This document shows positions 63,341 through 64,000 of a stretch of DNA of 64,000 nt, one piece after another (within the stretch, counting starts at the first letter, position 1; the number at the start of each line of letters is the position of its first letter). The position numbers were made by a program, and so were the translations under genes. Below the pieces are notes generated by a model. The model was not told where the DNA came from. It ran no database searches and saw nothing but the letters and a program-made list of their open reading frames with translations. The stretch covers positions 1-64,000 of the forward strand of contig NZ_PZKF01000002.1 of NCBI RefSeq assembly GCF_003034995.1, in the 5' to 3' direction. The stretch is from Phaeovulum veldkampii DSM 11550. Lineage in GTDB: Bacteria > Pseudomonadota > Alphaproteobacteria > Rhodobacterales > Rhodobacteraceae.

Positions 63341-63961
63341 ATGAGACAGGGGTTTCCCATTGCAGCGCCGGGTATGGCCATCGGCCTTCTGGGCGGGTCG
63401 TTCGACCCGGCCCATTCGGGCCATGTGCATATCACTGAAGAGGCCTTGCGCCGGTTCGGGCTGGACCGGGTGTGGTGGCTGGTCAGCCCCGGCAACCCGT
63501 TGAAGCCCAATTCGCCCGCGCCGATTGCTCGGCGTGTGGCTGCGGCGCGCGCGATCATGCAGCATCCGAAGGTCGTGGTGACGGCGATCGAGGCGCGGCT
63601 GGGCACACGCTATACCGCGCAAACACTGGCGCGGCTGAAGGCACTCTACCCCGGTGTGCGCTTTGTCTGGCTGATGGGGGCCGACAATCTGGTGCAGTTC
63701 CACCGCTGGGATAACTGGCGCCAGATTCTGGCGATGGTGCCGGTGGGGGTGCTGGCGCGGCCGGGCGCGCGGATGCCGGCGCGGCGTTCGAAGGTGGCGC
63801 AGACCTATGCCGGTGCCCGCCTTCCGGGCGAGGCGGCGCAACTGCTGCCGGGCATGACGCCGCCCGCATGGTGTTTTGTCGATGTGCCGATGGTCAATCT
63901 GTCGTCCTCGGCGATCCGGGCACGGGTGCAGCGGCGGGGGCCTTTGCGCAGCAAGGCTTGA
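63341..63961 (+). CDS. nadD: Nicotinate-nucleotide adenylyltransferase
   Basis: 206-residue NadD of NAD synthesis (nicotinate mononucleotide + ATP to deamido-NAD). Motifs are [11 protein letters not shown] (HxGH-type), [11 protein letters not shown] and the C-terminal SSSAIR. ATG at 63341. It follows the cyclase gene by 27 bases but has no obvious functional tie to it. Confidence 0.96.
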   Translation: MRQGFPIAAPGMAIGLLGGSFDPAHSGHVHITEEALRRFGLDRVWWLVSPGNPLKPNSPAPIARRVAAARAIMQHPKVVVTAIEARLGTRYTAQTLARLKALYPGVRFVWLMGADNLVQFHRWDNWRQILAMVPVGVLARPGARMPARRSKVAQTYAGARLPGEAAQLLPGMTPPAWCFVDVPMVNLSSSAIRARVQRRGPLRSKA

Positions 63962-64000
63962 TCGCGCGGGGTGACCTGCGCTTTAGTGTGGTGGGAAAAC

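Overview
The window is ordinary chromosome from a GC-rich alphaproteobacterium, most likely a member of the Rhodobacteraceae (Rhodobacter/Paracoccus-like). The evidence is an L-malyl-CoA/beta-methylmalyl-CoA lyase of Rhodobacter type, a purL-bolA-grxD run, an ftsEX-plsC operon, a fused indolepyruvate oxidoreductase, a DUF1523 protein, a PleD/DUF3572 pair, and a two-gene endolysin/holin cassette like the one used by the Rhodobacter gene transfer agent. Genes are tightly packed, often with ATGA or GTGA overlaps. I saw no rRNA, tRNA, CRISPR array, insertion sequence or prophage, and no gene-free stretch longer than about 300 bases.

Layout. 1-7.7 kb holds a DUF4175-type envelope protein (5' end cut by the window), a zinc-ribbon membrane protein, ftsE-ftsX-plsC, accA and a small CpxP/Spy-like periplasmic protein. 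7.7-12.6 kb holds mcl1 and, divergently, a D-glutamate catabolic operon (dgcN-dgcA and a D-amino-acid transaminase), with an N-formylglutamate amidohydrolase-family gene facing it. 12.7-19 kb is housekeeping: pyk, rpmI-rplT, pheS-pheT, aroQ. 19-25.3 kb is a peptide-type ABC importer whose binding-protein gene is separated from its permease/ATPase genes by an opposite-strand L,D-transpeptidase. 25.4-31.7 kb holds panBC, two small membrane proteins, and deoC with an ALDH16-type double-domain aldehyde dehydrogenase. 31.7-34.8 kb is an arsenate detoxification operon (ArsR-ArsC fusion, GAPDH, ArsJ).

34.8-46.2 kb has grxD, bolA, purL, a candidate small RNA with an anti-Shine-Dalgarno stretch, a LysR regulator divergent from a fused indolepyruvate oxidoreductase, murI, a type II NADH dehydrogenase fused to a cyclic-nucleotide-binding domain, and argC. 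46.2-50.4 kb has ccmE, ccmF and ccmH with the endolysin/holin cassette between ccmE and ccmF. 50.4-54.8 kb has a PaaG-like isomerase/hydratase, an aldo/keto reductase, two small lipoproteins, a drug/metabolite exporter and a Nudix hydrolase. 54.9-57.1 kb is an EF-hand protein followed by an ECF sigma factor, a probable anti-sigma protein and a periplasmic metal-sensor-like protein. 57-64 kb is a signalling region: pleD, DUF3572, a HAD phosphatase, a DUF4153 membrane protein, an H-NOX-like protein without its heme-ligating residues overlapping a HNOBA-GGDEF diguanylate cyclase, and nadD.

The most interesting items are the heme-residue-less H-NOX/HNOBA-GGDEF pair, the D-glutamate operon with a possible deacylase partner, the candidate anti-SD small RNA at about 37.8 kb, the lysis cassette inside the cytochrome c maturation genes, and the ArsR-ArsC/GAPDH/ArsJ operon with an operator-like palindrome over the start codon.
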